Source: an uncultured Elusimicrobiales bacterium
Lineage (GTDB): Bacteria > Elusimicrobiota > Elusimicrobia > Elusimicrobiales > Elusimicrobiaceae
DNA: 61,472 nucleotides
NCBI GenBank assembly: GCA_944326725.1
Contig: CALVFA010000011.1
Coordinates: forward strand, 1 to 61,472
Direction of reading: 5' to 3'
Under the pieces are notes generated by a model, which worked only from the letters and a program-made list of their open reading frames with translations, did no database searches and had not been told where the DNA came from. Below, piece after piece: positions 1 through 9,283 of this stretch. The position numbers and the translations under genes were made by a program. Each line of letters opens with the position of its first letter. Within the stretch, counting starts at the first letter, position 1.

Positions 1-377
1 TGTATTTCCAGGCGGCTCCCTGCGCCGCCTTCGGTGCAGCTGGTAATAGTCATTTTAGACACCGCCGCTACAGAGTACAAGGCCTCTCCGCGAAAGCCAA
101 AGGTGTGCAAAGCGTTTAAATCTTCAAAGCGGGTGATTTTGCTGGTGGCGTGGCGCAACACGCTGGCGGCCAAATCATCTGGGCTCATGCCGCAGCCGTC
201 GTCATTAATGCGTATCAGCTCCCGCCCGCCGCCTTCTATATCCACGCGGATATGGCGCGCGCCGGCGTCTACGGCGTTTTCCAAAAGCTCTTTGAGCACG
301 CCCGCCGGCCGCTCTATCACTTCCCCGGCGGCTATTTGCCCGGCCGTTTTTTCATCTAATACATGAATCTTCTTCAT
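1..377 (-). CDS. mutL: DNA mismatch repair protein MutL, N-terminal part (cut by window edge)
   Basis: MutL is the GHKL-type ATPase that couples MutS mismatch recognition to strand incision. About 125 residues lie inside the window, and the frame stays open to base 1. Visible are the start [20 protein letters not shown] and the three ATP-binding motifs of the family: ENAVDAG (usually ENSIDAG), DDGCGM and TFGFRGEAL. The ATG at 377 lies inside the end of mutS, a 26-bp overlap, so the two are co-transcribed and probably translationally coupled. The transducer and C-terminal endonuclease/dimerisation domains are outside the window, so MutH-independent nicking capacity cannot be judged. Confidence 0.96.
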   Translation of the reverse strand, partial: MKKIHVLDEKTAGQIAAGEVIERPAGVLKELLENAVDAGARHIRVDIEGGGRELIRINDDGCGMSPDDLAASVLRHATSKITRFEDLNALHTFGFRGEALYSVAAVSKMTITSCTEGGAGSRLEI

Positions 378-2937
378 TTTCCACCCGCTTCTTCCACTCG
401 GCAATCAGCTGCAGCGCGCCCATAGGGGTCAGTTTGTCCGGGTCCGTCAGTTTAATTTCCTGCACAATGGGTGCGGAAAATAAATCTTTGACCGGGTCTT
501 TCTCCCGCGCCGATATTTTGGCGCCCTTTTTGGCTTCCAAATCTTTAAGCACTTTGCGCGCGCGCACCGTAACCGCCGCCGGCAGCCCGGCGATTTCCGC
601 CACATGGATACCGTACGATTGGTCCGCCGCGCCGGGCAAAATTTGATACAAAAAAGCCAGCTTGCTCTGCCCAAAAGAGTCTTGATACTCTTTGGCTTCC
701 ACATGGAAATTTTTGACGCTGGGATATTTGTTTTCCAAATCCACCAGCTCAAAATAATGCGTGGCAAAAAGCACCTTGGCCCCGCCTTTGGGCTTATAAA
801 GGTATTCTACAATCGCCCAGGCGATGGATATGCCGTCAAAGGTGGAAGTGCCGCGGCCCACTTCGTCTAACAAAATCAAACTGCGCGGCGTTTGGGAAGC
901 CAAAATATGCGCCGTTTCGTTCATCTCCACCATAAAGGTAGAGTTGCCCCGCTGCAACGCATCATGCGCGCCAATACGCGTCATAATTTTATCCACCACA
1001 CCCACAATCGCTTCCTGTGCCGGAACAAAAGAGCCCATTTGTGCCATAATGACTATCAAGGCCGTTTGTTTTAAATACACGCTTTTGCCGCCCATATTGG
1101 GCCCGGTAATAAGCATGAGCTGGGTGGTTACTCCGTCCATATTTAAATCGTTGGGCACAAAGGAGCCCGCCGGCAGCAGCGACTCTACAATCGGGTGCCG
1201 CCCGCCTTTATAGGAAAGGCCGGTGCCGTCATTAATCAACGGGCGCACATAGTGGTTTTTCATCGCTGCCAGCGCCAAAGACAAATAGACGTCCAGCTCC
1301 GCCGCAATCTGCGCAAAGGTTTTCAGCGCGCCTGCCTGGCCCGCCAGGGTTTTGCGCACCGCGTCAAACAAAGAGCTTTCCAAGCGCAAAATGCGGCTTT
1401 CCGCGTTTAAAATTTTATTCTCCAGCTCTTTGAGCTCTTCGGTAATATAGCGCTCGGCATTGGTCAGCGTCTGTTTGCGCGTGTAGTTGTAAGGCACTTT
1501 GGCGCTGTGGGTTTTGGTCACTTCCAAATAATAGCCGTAAATGGAATTGTATCCCGCTTTCATATTGGGGATACCCGTCTTTTCCCGCTCGCGTTGGCAC
1601 AGCTCTTCCAAGGCTTTGCCGCCGCCGCTGTGCAGGTTGCGCAAATCGTCCAGCTCGGCGTTATAGCCGTCCCGGATAATATGTCCGTCCCCAATACGAA
1701 GGGGCGGCTCTTCATTAATTGCTTCGTAAAGCAGGCGCGACATTTCCTGCGCGGTGGGATAAACGGCGTCAAATTGTTCCTTTAAATGCGGGGTCACCGC
1801 TGGGCCGTATTTCTCCAGCCAGCGGTTTAGCGGCTCAGCATTGAGTAAAGACTGCCTAAGCCCGCCCAAATCCCGCGGGGAGGCATTGCCCGCAGACACG
1901 CGCGACATAATACGCTCCACATCCGATATATTCTGCAAAATGGCGCCCAGCGCGCCCAGTGCGTCTGGGTTTTTAGTCAGCCCTTCCACGCAGTCTTGGC
2001 GATGGCGGATTTCTTCCACCGACAGCAGCGGGTGCAAAATCCATTCCCGCAGTTTGCGGCTGCCAAAAGAAGTTTTGGTGTGGTCCAACAGCGCCCACAG
2101 GCTGCCGGCCCGCACCCCTTCCTGGCTTTTGACAAGCTCTAAAGAATTGACGGCGTTTTCATCAATTTGCAAAGAGTCCGTCAGCTCCGTATAAGAAGGC
2201 ACCAGCGTGTCTTTAACCCCTGGCTCCGTGGTGGACACATAAGCCAGCGCCTGCAAAGCGCACGAAAGCGCCAGCTCTTTGCCCCGCCACAAAGACAGCG
2301 GCGGCCAGGCCGCAGGCAGTGTAAAATCCCCCTCAAAAGGCGGCAGCTCTGTCAGAGGCAAGCGGGCGGGCAGCACCACTTTGTTTTGCAATAGCTGCAG
2401 GGTGTGTGCGTCGGCCGCTATTTCTGCCGGGTTAACCGAGGCCAGCGCCCCGGCCAAAGCCGTAAAATTGACGTCGTCTGCGTTTTGGCTGGCCCAAAAC
2501 TGCCCGGTGGATACTTCCACACACGCCAAACCCCAGCCTTTGCCGTCGGCGCGCAGACACACTAAGAAATTGGACTGGTTGGCGTCGAGCATGTCGTCTT
2601 CCATGACGGTGCCGGGTGTAATTACGCGGATTACTTTGCGCTCAAAAAGCTTGCTCTTGCTGTCCGCCCCGGAGCTGATTTGCTCGCAAATGCCTATTTT
2701 TTTGCCCGCTTTGAGCAGACGACCAATATAGGAAGAAGCCGCGTGGAACGGAATGCCGCACATGGGTACGCCATGGCGCTGCGTCAGCGTCAGTCCCAAC
2801 AGGGCACTGACTTCGCGCGCCTGTTCATCAAACATCTCATAAAAATCACCCAAACGGAAAAAAAGGATAATCCCCGGATACTGGTTTTTAATTTCGTAAT
2901 ACTGCTTCATTAAAGGGGTATTGTAACTGTTTTGCAT
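352..2937 (-). CDS. mutS: DNA mismatch repair protein MutS
   Basis: MutS binds mismatches and small loops and recruits MutL. The 861-aa product has the usual full MutS1 length. The mismatch-reading motif F-Y-E is at residues 32-34 in domain I. The C-terminal ABC-type ATPase has Walker [10 protein letters not shown] ending at residue 619, the [10 protein letters not shown] signature, Walker [17 protein letters not shown] and the His switch ATHYFEL. The start fits the family N-terminus ([12 protein letters not shown]). No Shine-Dalgarno precedes the ATG; an extended -10 box ends 6 nt before it, so the message may be leaderless. First gene of a mutS-mutL operon. Confidence 0.98.
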   Translation of the reverse strand: MQNSYNTPLMKQYYEIKNQYPGIILFFRLGDFYEMFDEQAREVSALLGLTLTQRHGVPMCGIPFHAASSYIGRLLKAGKKIGICEQISSGADSKSKLFERKVIRVITPGTVMEDDMLDANQSNFLVCLRADGKGWGLACVEVSTGQFWASQNADDVNFTALAGALASVNPAEIAADAHTLQLLQNKVVLPARLPLTELPPFEGDFTLPAAWPPLSLWRGKELALSCALQALAYVSTTEPGVKDTLVPSYTELTDSLQIDENAVNSLELVKSQEGVRAGSLWALLDHTKTSFGSRKLREWILHPLLSVEEIRHRQDCVEGLTKNPDALGALGAILQNISDVERIMSRVSAGNASPRDLGGLRQSLLNAEPLNRWLEKYGPAVTPHLKEQFDAVYPTAQEMSRLLYEAINEEPPLRIGDGHIIRDGYNAELDDLRNLHSGGGKALEELCQREREKTGIPNMKAGYNSIYGYYLEVTKTHSAKVPYNYTRKQTLTNAERYITEELKELENKILNAESRILRLESSLFDAVRKTLAGQAGALKTFAQIAAELDVYLSLALAAMKNHYVRPLINDGTGLSYKGGRHPIVESLLPAGSFVPNDLNMDGVTTQLMLITGPNMGGKSVYLKQTALIVIMAQMGSFVPAQEAIVGVVDKIMTRIGAHDALQRGNSTFMVEMNETAHILASQTPRSLILLDEVGRGTSTFDGISIAWAIVEYLYKPKGGAKVLFATHYFELVDLENKYPSVKNFHVEAKEYQDSFGQSKLAFLYQILPGAADQSYGIHVAEIAGLPAAVTVRARKVLKDLEAKKGAKISAREKDPVKDLFSAPIVQEIKLTDPDKLTPMGALQLIAEWKKRVENEEDSCIR

Positions 2938-2943
2938 AAGGCT

Positions 2944-2952
2944 ATTTTATCA
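2944..2952 (-). promoter_or_regulatory. Extended -10 promoter of mutS
   Basis: On the minus strand TGA-TAAAAT ends 6 nt before the mutS ATG; the predicted transcription start coincides with the start codon. No good -35 hexamer is visible, as is common for extended -10 promoters. Inference from motif and spacing only. Confidence 0.45.
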
Positions 2953-3194
2953 ATTTTGCGCCCTGCTTTGGCGCATTTTAGTCTTTATATCCCGCACGCG
3001 AGGAGCCGCGGGCGCACTTTATCTAAAACCGACGGAAAATAAAGAAAGCGCTTACCCCGTCGCTCGCCTTTTCAAATTATTTTTTAGGTAAGCCGCACGC
3101 TGGTCCGGCCAATAAAGGGAAGAGTTCTCCCTGCGGGGGCAGCTCCATTAAGCGCTTGTGCAAAAGGGCGGGGCCCGCGTTGAGATAAAGGAAA
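2953..3194. other. Intergenic region between mutS and tRNA-Tyr
   Basis: About 240 bases without a credible gene on either strand. It is GC-rich in patches, with short inverted repeats such as CCCGC...GCGGG near 2990-3020, but no terminator-like or known RNA structure that I recognise. It separates the divergently transcribed mutS and tRNA-Tyr units. Confidence 0.5.
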
Positions 3195-3223
3195 ATGACA
3201 GAACCTTCTTTTTTTGTTATAAT
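3195..3223 (+). promoter_or_regulatory. Promoter of tRNA-Tyr
   Basis: ATGACA (3195-3200) is separated by exactly 17 bases from TATAAT (3218-3223), and the -10 is extended by TG at 3215-3216. It is one of the best sigma-70-type promoters in the window. Confidence 0.8.
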
Positions 3224-3290
3224 ATATATGTTCTTAAAGTAAGTTCTTTTAAGCTGCGGGCCCGCCCGCGGCGTTTTTAACCCTTTGTTC

Positions 3291-3374
3291 GGTAGGGTGG
3301 CTGAGTGGTCAAAAGCAACGGTCTGTAAAACCGTCGGGCTACGCCCTACATAGGTTCGAATCCTATCCCTACCA
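3291..3374 (+). tRNA. tRNA-Tyr (GTA)
   Basis: Acceptor GGTAGGG pairs with CCCTACC (3367-3373), discriminator A3374. The anticodon loop CTGTAAA gives GTA at 3325-3327. A long variable arm and 84-nt length mark a class II tRNA, as expected for bacterial tRNA-Tyr. The T arm (ATAGG TTCGAAT CCTAT) is intact. The 3' CCA is not encoded. Confidence 0.97.
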
Positions 3375-3381
3375 AAAATAT

Positions 3382-3407
3382 AACCCCGCGAAAGCGGGGT
3401 TTATTTT
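3382..3407 (+). terminator. Terminator of tRNA-Tyr
   Basis: Stem AACCCCGC / GCGGGGTT with a GAAA loop, followed by TTATTTT. Confidence 0.85.
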
Positions 3408-3419
3408 GTTTTAGTTGAT

Positions 3420-4067
3420 TCAGCGCCACAACACGCCAATCTGTACGGCGGGCAGGGATTCTGCGGAGAGAGCATTTTGGTTGTTGTTCCGCTCTGATTT
3501 CAGTTCTTCCTCTTCCACCAAATAGGGCTGTACAAACACCCCGTAACGCCGCCCCTGCAAACGTTGGGCAAAAATTTCAAGCTTTATCCGCTTTTTCCCC
3601 GACAGTTCGTTTTTAAGAGGATAGACAAAAAATTGCAGACAGTCCCACGGACCTTGTTTAATGTCCACCCTATAAACAAAAGACGCTTGGGAAGAAAGAA
3701 CAGGAAAAGTCTGCACCTGTAATTGCCGGGACCGGGCCCAACGCCACGCAGGCAAATAAACCGCAAACATATTATCTACCCGGCCTTCTTCATCGGGCAG
3801 AGGAAGCAGCAGTTCTTGGCGTGCGTTCCATATCCATGACAATTGACTGGCGTGCAGGCGCAACCCCAAGTAACGGTCCGCCTGCTGTTCCTGAGCAGAA
3901 ACAGGCCGTAACCCTTGAGGGGAAGACATTTCCAAGCTTTCTTGCAGGCGCTGGGACTCTATTCTTTTTCTTTGAACGACAGAAGCGCGCATCCATTCCA
4001 AAGACACCTGCCCCCAAGCACTTTGCACGCACAGAAAGACACAAAAAAACCACAGAATTTTTTTCAT
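3420..4067 (-). CDS. Secreted protein of unknown function (215 aa)
   Basis: I do not recognise this family. The product begins with a typical Sec signal (MKKILWFFCVFLCVQSAWG, cleavage after residue 19). The mature part is rich in Gln, Arg and aromatic residues and looks like a small beta-rich exported domain, with no transmembrane segment after the signal. I chose the ATG at 4067. A longer frame opens at 4154, but it would translate through the terminator at 4110-4138 and bury the signal peptide. It follows another exported protein across that terminator, so it probably has its own promoter. The Shine-Dalgarno is weak. Function unknown. Confidence 0.75.
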   Translation of the reverse strand: MKKILWFFCVFLCVQSAWGQVSLEWMRASVVQRKRIESQRLQESLEMSSPQGLRPVSAQEQQADRYLGLRLHASQLSWIWNARQELLLPLPDEEGRVDNMFAVYLPAWRWARSRQLQVQTFPVLSSQASFVYRVDIKQGPWDCLQFFVYPLKNELSGKKRIKLEIFAQRLQGRRYGVFVQPYLVEEEELKSERNNNQNALSAESLPAVQIGVLWR

Positions 4068-4109
4068 ACTTTTAGCAAATCTATTATCTTCTTCCCCTCT
4101 AAAATGATA

Positions 4110-4138
4110 CAAAAAACCCCGCTCTTTGCGGGGTTTTG
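4110..4138 (-). terminator. Terminator after the 4155-4868 gene
   Basis: Stem AAAACCCCGC / GCGGGGTTTT with a TCTTT loop. It carries T-tracts in both directions and lies between two minus-strand genes. Confidence 0.8.
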
Positions 4139-4154
4139 AAAACAGAAATGGCAT

Positions 4155-4868
4155 TTATAAATTTTTATACCAAGCTGGAACGGGTATTTTATTTTGGCCA
4201 TTATCAGTTAATGTTTGATGGACCCAGTTTTTCATTTTTTCCCAATTAAAAGCATCCTTTTGTGCCACAACCCAATATTCATGATTCAAAATTTGCTGCA
4301 CTTGGGCGGCCACATCTGCATTGGCCTGACGCAAAGACGCAAAATCTCCGTAGAGATATTTCAATTGCAAATTCAATTCTTCTGCCAATTTTTTCTCATT
4401 TTTTTGCTCAGAAGCGAAACGAACCACATTTTCATGTCCCTGCAACAATTTGGACAGAACGACCGAATGTTCCGGGTAAGCAGAAATCAACGCTTTAAGA
4501 GCGGCAGAAGCTTTGGCTTCCTCACGCTGAGCCAAATTCTGCGCGTCTAAAGCCCGGGCTTGGGCGGCAGCCTTTCTAGCAAAAGCTCCAGCCAGCATAT
4601 CGCCAAAAGCCATCATTTTTCCTTCCCGCCCGCCATACACATAATACAAGGAGGAGGCAGAAGAGGTTGAATCAGAGGAAGAGGGCTTTTTGTTTTCTTT
4701 TTTCTGTTGAGCAGACTGCTGTTTTTTCTCGGCAATAGCGCGGGCAGTCATTTCTCCCAAGGCCATGGCTTTGCCTTCTCTTCCCACATAAGGATAGGCG
4801 GGAGTTTGTGCAGGAAGCGCTGAAGGAATCAGCGTTAACACCAGCCACATAAAAATTAACTTTTTCAT
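4155..4868 (-). CDS. Secreted protein with duplicated YVxGREGK motif
   Basis: Unrecognised 237-aa exported protein. A signal peptide (MKKLIFMWLVLTLIPSALPA) is followed by two copies of a motif of about 25 residues: YPYVGREGKAMALGEM near residue 25 and YYVYGGREGKMMAFGDM near residue 78. A Ser/Lys-rich low-complexity linker separates them. The second half is Ala/Gln-rich and predicted helical, perhaps coiled coil, ending in a Trp-rich tail. The ATG at 4868 is chosen because AAGGAG sits 9 nt upstream; an ATG at 4886 overlaps that ribosome site. It is followed by a terminator. The repeated motif may be a binding module, but nothing shows to what. Confidence 0.75.
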   Translation of the reverse strand: MKKLIFMWLVLTLIPSALPAQTPAYPYVGREGKAMALGEMTARAIAEKKQQSAQQKKENKKPSSSDSTSSASSLYYVYGGREGKMMAFGDMLAGAFARKAAAQARALDAQNLAQREEAKASAALKALISAYPEHSVVLSKLLQGHENVVRFASEQKNEKKLAEELNLQLKYLYGDFASLRQANADVAAQVQQILNHEYWVVAQKDAFNWEKMKNWVHQTLTDNGQNKIPVPAWYKNL

Positions 4869-4934
4869 AAGACGAAACTCCTTCATTTGTTATATAGATA
4901 AAAACACTTTTATTAATATATATTGTAGATATTC

Positions 4935-5035
4935 CCGTCTCGCGATACGAGGGTCCTTGGACCTAGCCTGTGAAGACATTAAGACCTATTTTTGTCTTAG
5001 GACCTGGCTTCGGTTAAATCTGAAAAAAATCCCTA
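4935..5035. other. Non-coding stretch with small inverted repeats
   Basis: Between the alaS terminator and the gene starting at 4868. It contains TAAGAC-8 nt-GTCTTA, the palindrome GGTCCTTGGACC and CTCG-5 nt-CGAG within about 90 bases. It could be part of the 5' leader of the secreted-protein gene, but no convincing overall fold or promoter was found. Confidence 0.3.
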
Positions 5036-5038
5036 AGC

Positions 5039-5072
5039 ACAAAAAACCCCGCGCCCAAGGGGTGCGGGGTTC
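5039..5072 (-). terminator. Terminator of alaS
   Basis: Stem AACCCCGC / GCGGGGTT around a 11-nt loop; the minus-strand T-tract comes from 5041-5046. Confidence 0.8.
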
Positions 5073-5087
5073 AAGAAACACAGGCAA

Positions 5088-7697
5088 TTACAGTTCTTCT
5101 TTAATAGAGGCCATAAATTCCTGCCATGGCTTTTTAGCCTCGCCGCCGCCTTGGGCAAAGTCCGGCCGGCCGCCGGCGCGGCCGTTGAGGCTTTCGGCTA
5201 TTTGTTTAGCCACCTGCAAGGCATTGGTATTGGGCAGTTGGCCCACCATTTTGACTACAAAGGAACGTTTGCCGTCCCGGTCCGTACTGACGATGACAAG
5301 GGCCTTGTCATACTTCTGCCCCACCGTATCGGCAATGGTGCGCAGCTCGCGCGGTTGGGCGCCTTCGGCATTCTGCATAACCAGCGTGGCGCCGTTTTGC
5401 ATGGTAAAGGACACCTGCGCCAAACCGCCGGCCGCCATCGTTTTCTCACGGAAAGCCATATAGCGTTTTTTCACTTCTTTTAATTCGTCTATTAAAGCAT
5501 TTAAGCGCCCGGCCACGTCCTGCACGGGAACCGTCAGACGGGCCGCCATTTCTTCGGCCTGGGTATTAATCTGTTTTAAATAATCCAGCGCCGCCGGGCC
5601 GGCCACCGCTTCAATACGGCGGATACCGGCAGACAAAGACCCCTCTTTTAAAGGCACCACAGTGATGACTTGGGCCGTATTGGATACATGGGTCCCGGCG
5701 CAAAGCTCTAAACTGTATTTGTCTTCCGGCTTATCAAAGCCGCCGCCCATCATCACGAAGCGGGCCGGGTCTGCATATGTTTCACCCAGCAAGGTCACCG
5801 CTCCCAAACGCGCCGCGTCTTTGAGCGGGCGCTCCTGACAGGCAACAGGCAGTGCCGCATCTATGGCGTTCTGCACCAGCGCCCACACTTTTTTCCACTC
5901 GTCTGCCGTCGGCGTTTTGGAAAGCGTATAGTCAAAGCGCAGCCGCTGGGGCGATACAAAAGAGCCGCTTTGGTGCACACCCTGCCCAAACACTTGACGC
6001 AAGGCAGCGTTGATGATATGAATGGCGCTGTGATTGGCGGCGGCGCGGCGGCGGGCTTCTTTATTGACTTGCAAAAGCACCTCTTCACCGGTTTTCAAGA
6101 CGCCGTCCACTTTGTGCAAGAACACTTTGCCAATGGGTTTCTGCACGTCCAACACGCGGGCAGCGGTTTGTCCGTCTTTTAAAATAAGCCCCGTGTCACC
6201 CACCTGACCGCCGGATTCGGCGTAAAAAGAAGTTTGGTCAAATACGGCATATCCGGCCCCGGACAAGGCGGGCACTTCTTCCAAATTTTCATTTAAAAGC
6301 GTCAGCACACGGGCTTTCTGCTCCAGCGTGTCATAGCCGGTGAACTGGGTGGCGGGATACTTGTTTTCCAGCGTCTGCAAGGTTTTGACTTTTTCTTTGG
6401 AAAGCTCATCTGCGTAGCTGCGGCTTTTGGCGGCGGCGGCTTCTTTGGCTTTTTCATAGCCGGCCTCGTCCACCTGCACACCTTTGGCGGCGGCAATTTC
6501 GCGCGTCAGCTCCAGCGGGAAGCCAAACGTTTCGTGCAAATAAAACGCGTCTTCGCCCGAAAGGGTTTTGCCTTTTTTAGCCAGCAGAGCGTCTAATTTT
6601 TCTTCGCCGGTCTGCAAGGTTTTAAAGAATGTTTCTTCTTCGGTTTTCAGCACGTCTTCAATATGACGCAGATTTTTATCAATTTCCGGGTAGAGCCCGT
6701 CAAAAATCGCGCTTACTTTTTTAGCCAGCGTATAGAGGAACGGCTTTTGGCTGCCCATCAGCTTGGCATAGCGGGCGGCGCGGCGGATTAAGCGGCGCAA
6801 AATATAGCCGCGGCCTTCGTTGGAGGGCAAAATGCCTTCCGCAATTAAGAAAGAAGAGCTGCGCACATGGTCTGCGATAATGCGCAGGGCAGAAATTTCC
6901 TGCGGGGTCTTGCCGGAAATGCCCAAAATCTTTTGCGCTTCCTGCGTCAGCGGGGTGAAAAGGTCCGTTTCAAAAATGTTTTGCTTGCCCTGCATCACCA
7001 TACACAGGCGCTCCAGCCCCATGCCCGTATCTATATTGTTCTGCGGCAAGGGCTGCAGGGAGCCGTCTTCCTGGCGGTTATAACTTTCAAAAACGATGTT
7101 CCAAATTTCTACAAAGCGTCCGCAGTCGCAGGTAATGTCGCAATGCGGGTTTTTGCAGCCTTTGTCGCCAAAGTCATAATAAATCTCGGTGCAGGGGCCG
7201 CAGGGGCCGGTGGGGCCCATGGTCCAAAAGTTGTCTGCTTCGTCCAATTCAAAAATGCGCTCTTTGGGCACATATTGCAACCACGCCTCATAGGCTTCTG
7301 CGTCACGCGGGGCAATGCCGCCTTTGTAAATGCTGACATAGAGCTTTTGCGGGTCAATACCCAGCACGCCCGTCAAGTATTCCCAGGCCCAGGCGATGGC
7401 TTCTTTTTTAAAATAATCCCCAAAAGAAAAATTGCCCAACATTTCAAAAAACGTCAAATGCCGCTCAGTAAACCCCACGCTGTCAATGTCGGTGGTACGC
7501 ACGCATTTTTGGCAGGTGGCGGCGTTTTTGAGGCGTTTGTCTATCCCCATAAAATTGGCTTTAAACTGCACCATACCGGCAGAGGTGAATAACAAAGTGG
7601 GGTCTGAATGAGGAATAAGCGGGCTCGACGGCAATACCGGCAAGCCTTTAGATTTAAAAAACTGCAAAAAACCGTTTCTGACTTCTGTGCTTTTCAT
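5088..7697 (-). CDS. alaS: Alanine--tRNA ligase
   Basis: Alanyl-tRNA synthetase charges tRNA-Ala. The 869-aa product matches the bacterial full length. The class II catalytic core begins with the N-terminal signature (DPTLLFTSAGMVQFK, about residues 32-46). The editing domain carries HxxxH (NHSAIH) and CAGTH, which coordinate zinc. The C-terminal DHHA1 domain ends in the GGRAGGRPDFAQGGG-type motif. The start MKSTEVRNGFLQFF is standard, with AGGACC upstream. It is monocistronic, with its own terminator and an AT-rich upstream region holding TATAAT-like boxes. Confidence 0.98.
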   Translation of the reverse strand: MKSTEVRNGFLQFFKSKGLPVLPSSPLIPHSDPTLLFTSAGMVQFKANFMGIDKRLKNAATCQKCVRTTDIDSVGFTERHLTFFEMLGNFSFGDYFKKEAIAWAWEYLTGVLGIDPQKLYVSIYKGGIAPRDAEAYEAWLQYVPKERIFELDEADNFWTMGPTGPCGPCTEIYYDFGDKGCKNPHCDITCDCGRFVEIWNIVFESYNRQEDGSLQPLPQNNIDTGMGLERLCMVMQGKQNIFETDLFTPLTQEAQKILGISGKTPQEISALRIIADHVRSSSFLIAEGILPSNEGRGYILRRLIRRAARYAKLMGSQKPFLYTLAKKVSAIFDGLYPEIDKNLRHIEDVLKTEEETFFKTLQTGEEKLDALLAKKGKTLSGEDAFYLHETFGFPLELTREIAAAKGVQVDEAGYEKAKEAAAAKSRSYADELSKEKVKTLQTLENKYPATQFTGYDTLEQKARVLTLLNENLEEVPALSGAGYAVFDQTSFYAESGGQVGDTGLILKDGQTAARVLDVQKPIGKVFLHKVDGVLKTGEEVLLQVNKEARRRAAANHSAIHIINAALRQVFGQGVHQSGSFVSPQRLRFDYTLSKTPTADEWKKVWALVQNAIDAALPVACQERPLKDAARLGAVTLLGETYADPARFVMMGGGFDKPEDKYSLELCAGTHVSNTAQVITVVPLKEGSLSAGIRRIEAVAGPAALDYLKQINTQAEEMAARLTVPVQDVAGRLNALIDELKEVKKRYMAFREKTMAAGGLAQVSFTMQNGATLVMQNAEGAQPRELRTIADTVGQKYDKALVIVSTDRDGKRSFVVKMVGQLPNTNALQVAKQIAESLNGRAGGRPDFAQGGGEAKKPWQEFMASIKEEL

Positions 7698-7975
7698 AAT
7701 GGGTCCTATTGGGGATATAAAATAATGGATTATATATAAATTATATCAAATGCGCTGCAGGGCAGAATACGGGCCAATACTGACGGACGAGCCTTTTACA
7801 CAGTTGCCAGTGCTCTGTTGCCGCTGCATAAGATTGCTCCTTTCCCCCAGCCGCCAAAGTGCGGTGAGGCGCCCCGCCCGTTACCAAACATATGCAACAC
7901 CCTTGCGGCCTCTCATCACCCAGCCGATTGGGATTTAGCTGACAAAAGCTCCTCACAAAAAGATTACACGGGATT

Positions 7976-7984
7976 TGTTATAAT
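7976..7984 (+). promoter_or_regulatory. Extended -10 promoter, probably leaderless
   Basis: TGT-TATAAT ends 6 nt before the ATG at 7991, with only a T-run between and no Shine-Dalgarno. The start of transcription is therefore predicted at or within one base of the start codon. Confidence 0.6.
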
Positions 7985-7990
7985 TTTTTT

Positions 7991-8347
7991 ATGCACCATA
8001 AAATCATTGGTTATTTTTTACTATTTATAGGGCTAGCCACCCTGTTTTTTGCGTTCACAGGAATGTATCAGACTTTTGTGAATAAAAAGCCGGTCGCCCA
8101 AGTTATACAAATCAAGCCGCTTTCCCTGCAGACGCAATATGGCTCCGTCCAAATACAGACCGACGCTATTAACCCGCTCATCAACTTGTCCCTTTTTGTA
8201 TTGTTCATGTTATTTTTAGCCAGCGTAGGCGCTAAGGTGGCGGCAATTGGCAACAATTTGCTAAAGACCGAACTTTTATGCGAAACGCTGCAAGAGCTCC
8301 GGCGCGAAGAAGTACTGGCGCAGGAAGAGCGCATTAAAAAACTGTAA
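7991..8347 (+). CDS. Small membrane protein of unknown function
   Basis: 118 aa, family not recognised. Two membrane helices (about residues 6-26 and 64-84) flank a short polar loop with beta-like character (KPLSLQTQYGSVQIQTD). The C-terminal 35 residues form a charged helix (LLKTELLCETLQELRREEV) that may be a cytoplasmic coiled coil. The likely topology is a hairpin with both ends in the cytoplasm. It sits 46 bp upstream of the lipid kinase gene in the same direction and may share its transcript. The start codon appears leaderless. Confidence 0.7.
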   Translation: MHHKIIGYFLLFIGLATLFFAFTGMYQTFVNKKPVAQVIQIKPLSLQTQYGSVQIQTDAINPLINLSLFVLFMLFLASVGAKVAAIGNNLLKTELLCETLQELRREEVLAQEERIKKL

Positions 8348-8393
8348 AAGCGGCGGCCCGTTGCTCAGGCCATAACACCAAAACGGCAAACTC

Positions 8394-9275
8394 ATGAAAA
8401 CCTTTATTATCATTAATCCTATCAGCGGCGCACGGAGAATGGACACCCAAACGCTGGAACGGGCCGCTTTAGTCAATTTTCCGCAAGCCAACGGCGCCTT
8501 TACCAAACACGCCGGCCACGCCACCGAACTAGCCGCCCAGGCGGCCCAAAACGGTTATGACCAGGTGATTGTAGCCGGCGGGGACGGCACCGTAAACGAA
8601 GCCGCCAAAGCTTTAGTGGGTACGCAAACGGCGCTGGGCATTGTGCCCAAAGGCTCCGGCAACGGTTTGGCGCGCGAGCTGGGCATGCCGCTGATGTATG
8701 AAGAAGCTTGGACCGCCCTGCAAAAAGCCACCCCCGTAGCCTGCGATGTAGGCCAAGCCAACGGCGAATACTTTTTTAACCTAGCCGGTGTAGGCATAGA
8801 GGCTGAAATCGCCAAAATGTTTGCTGAGCACGGCAAAAGCGGTGTGCGCGGCAAATGGCCTTATTTTAAGCTGGGTGCGAAAGCAGTTTTTACTTATAAG
8901 CCCAAAACTCTGCAAGTAAGTTACAACGGCAAGGAAGATATTCTCACTCCGCTGACGCTGGTGTTTGCCAATGGCACCCAATATGGAAGCAATTTCAAAA
9001 TCGCCCCGCGCGCCAGCTTAACAGACGGACTGTTTGACATGGTGGAAGTACTGCCGGTGAGCAAATTCAAACTCGCTTTGGCAGCTCCCACTTTTTTCAG
9101 CAAAACGTTCCGCCCCTTTGACGTCACCAATACCCAAAGAACCAAAGAAGCCCTCATCCGTTATGACGGAGAGATTGTGTATCATTTGGACGGGGAACCC
9201 AAAACGGTGCAAAATGAGCTGAAAATCAGCCTGCTTCCCAAAGCGCTGCGCCTGCTGGTGCCGCAGGGATATTGA
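8394..9275 (+). CDS. Diacylglycerol kinase-like lipid kinase (DagK/YegS/BmrU family)
   Basis: A cytoplasmic or membrane-associated enzyme that phosphorylates a lipid alcohol with ATP, normally diacylglycerol to phosphatidate. At 293 aa the family length fits. The catalytic-domain motifs are INPISGARR at residue 7, the nucleotide-binding GGDGTVNE near residue 62, and PKGSGNGLAREL. The C-terminal beta-sandwich domain includes ANGTQYGSNFKIAPRA and a DGE segment near the end (RYDGEIVYHLDGEP). The substrate cannot be read from sequence, so YegS-type phosphatidylglycerol kinase remains possible. It is followed immediately by the nuclease gene. Confidence 0.9.
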   Translation: MKTFIIINPISGARRMDTQTLERAALVNFPQANGAFTKHAGHATELAAQAAQNGYDQVIVAGGDGTVNEAAKALVGTQTALGIVPKGSGNGLARELGMPLMYEEAWTALQKATPVACDVGQANGEYFFNLAGVGIEAEIAKMFAEHGKSGVRGKWPYFKLGAKAVFTYKPKTLQVSYNGKEDILTPLTLVFANGTQYGSNFKIAPRASLTDGLFDMVEVLPVSKFKLALAAPTFFSKTFRPFDVTNTQRTKEALIRYDGEIVYHLDGEPKTVQNELKISLLPKALRLLVPQGY

Positions 9276-9283
9276 GTATTTGT

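Noticed and set aside
4068..4154. N-terminal extension of the 3420-4067 protein
   Set aside because: It would be translated through the GC terminator hairpin at 4110-4138 and would hide an excellent signal peptide.
6867..7592. 241-aa open frame antisense to alaS
   Set aside because: Shadow of the alaS gene, with no recognisable motif or ribosome site.
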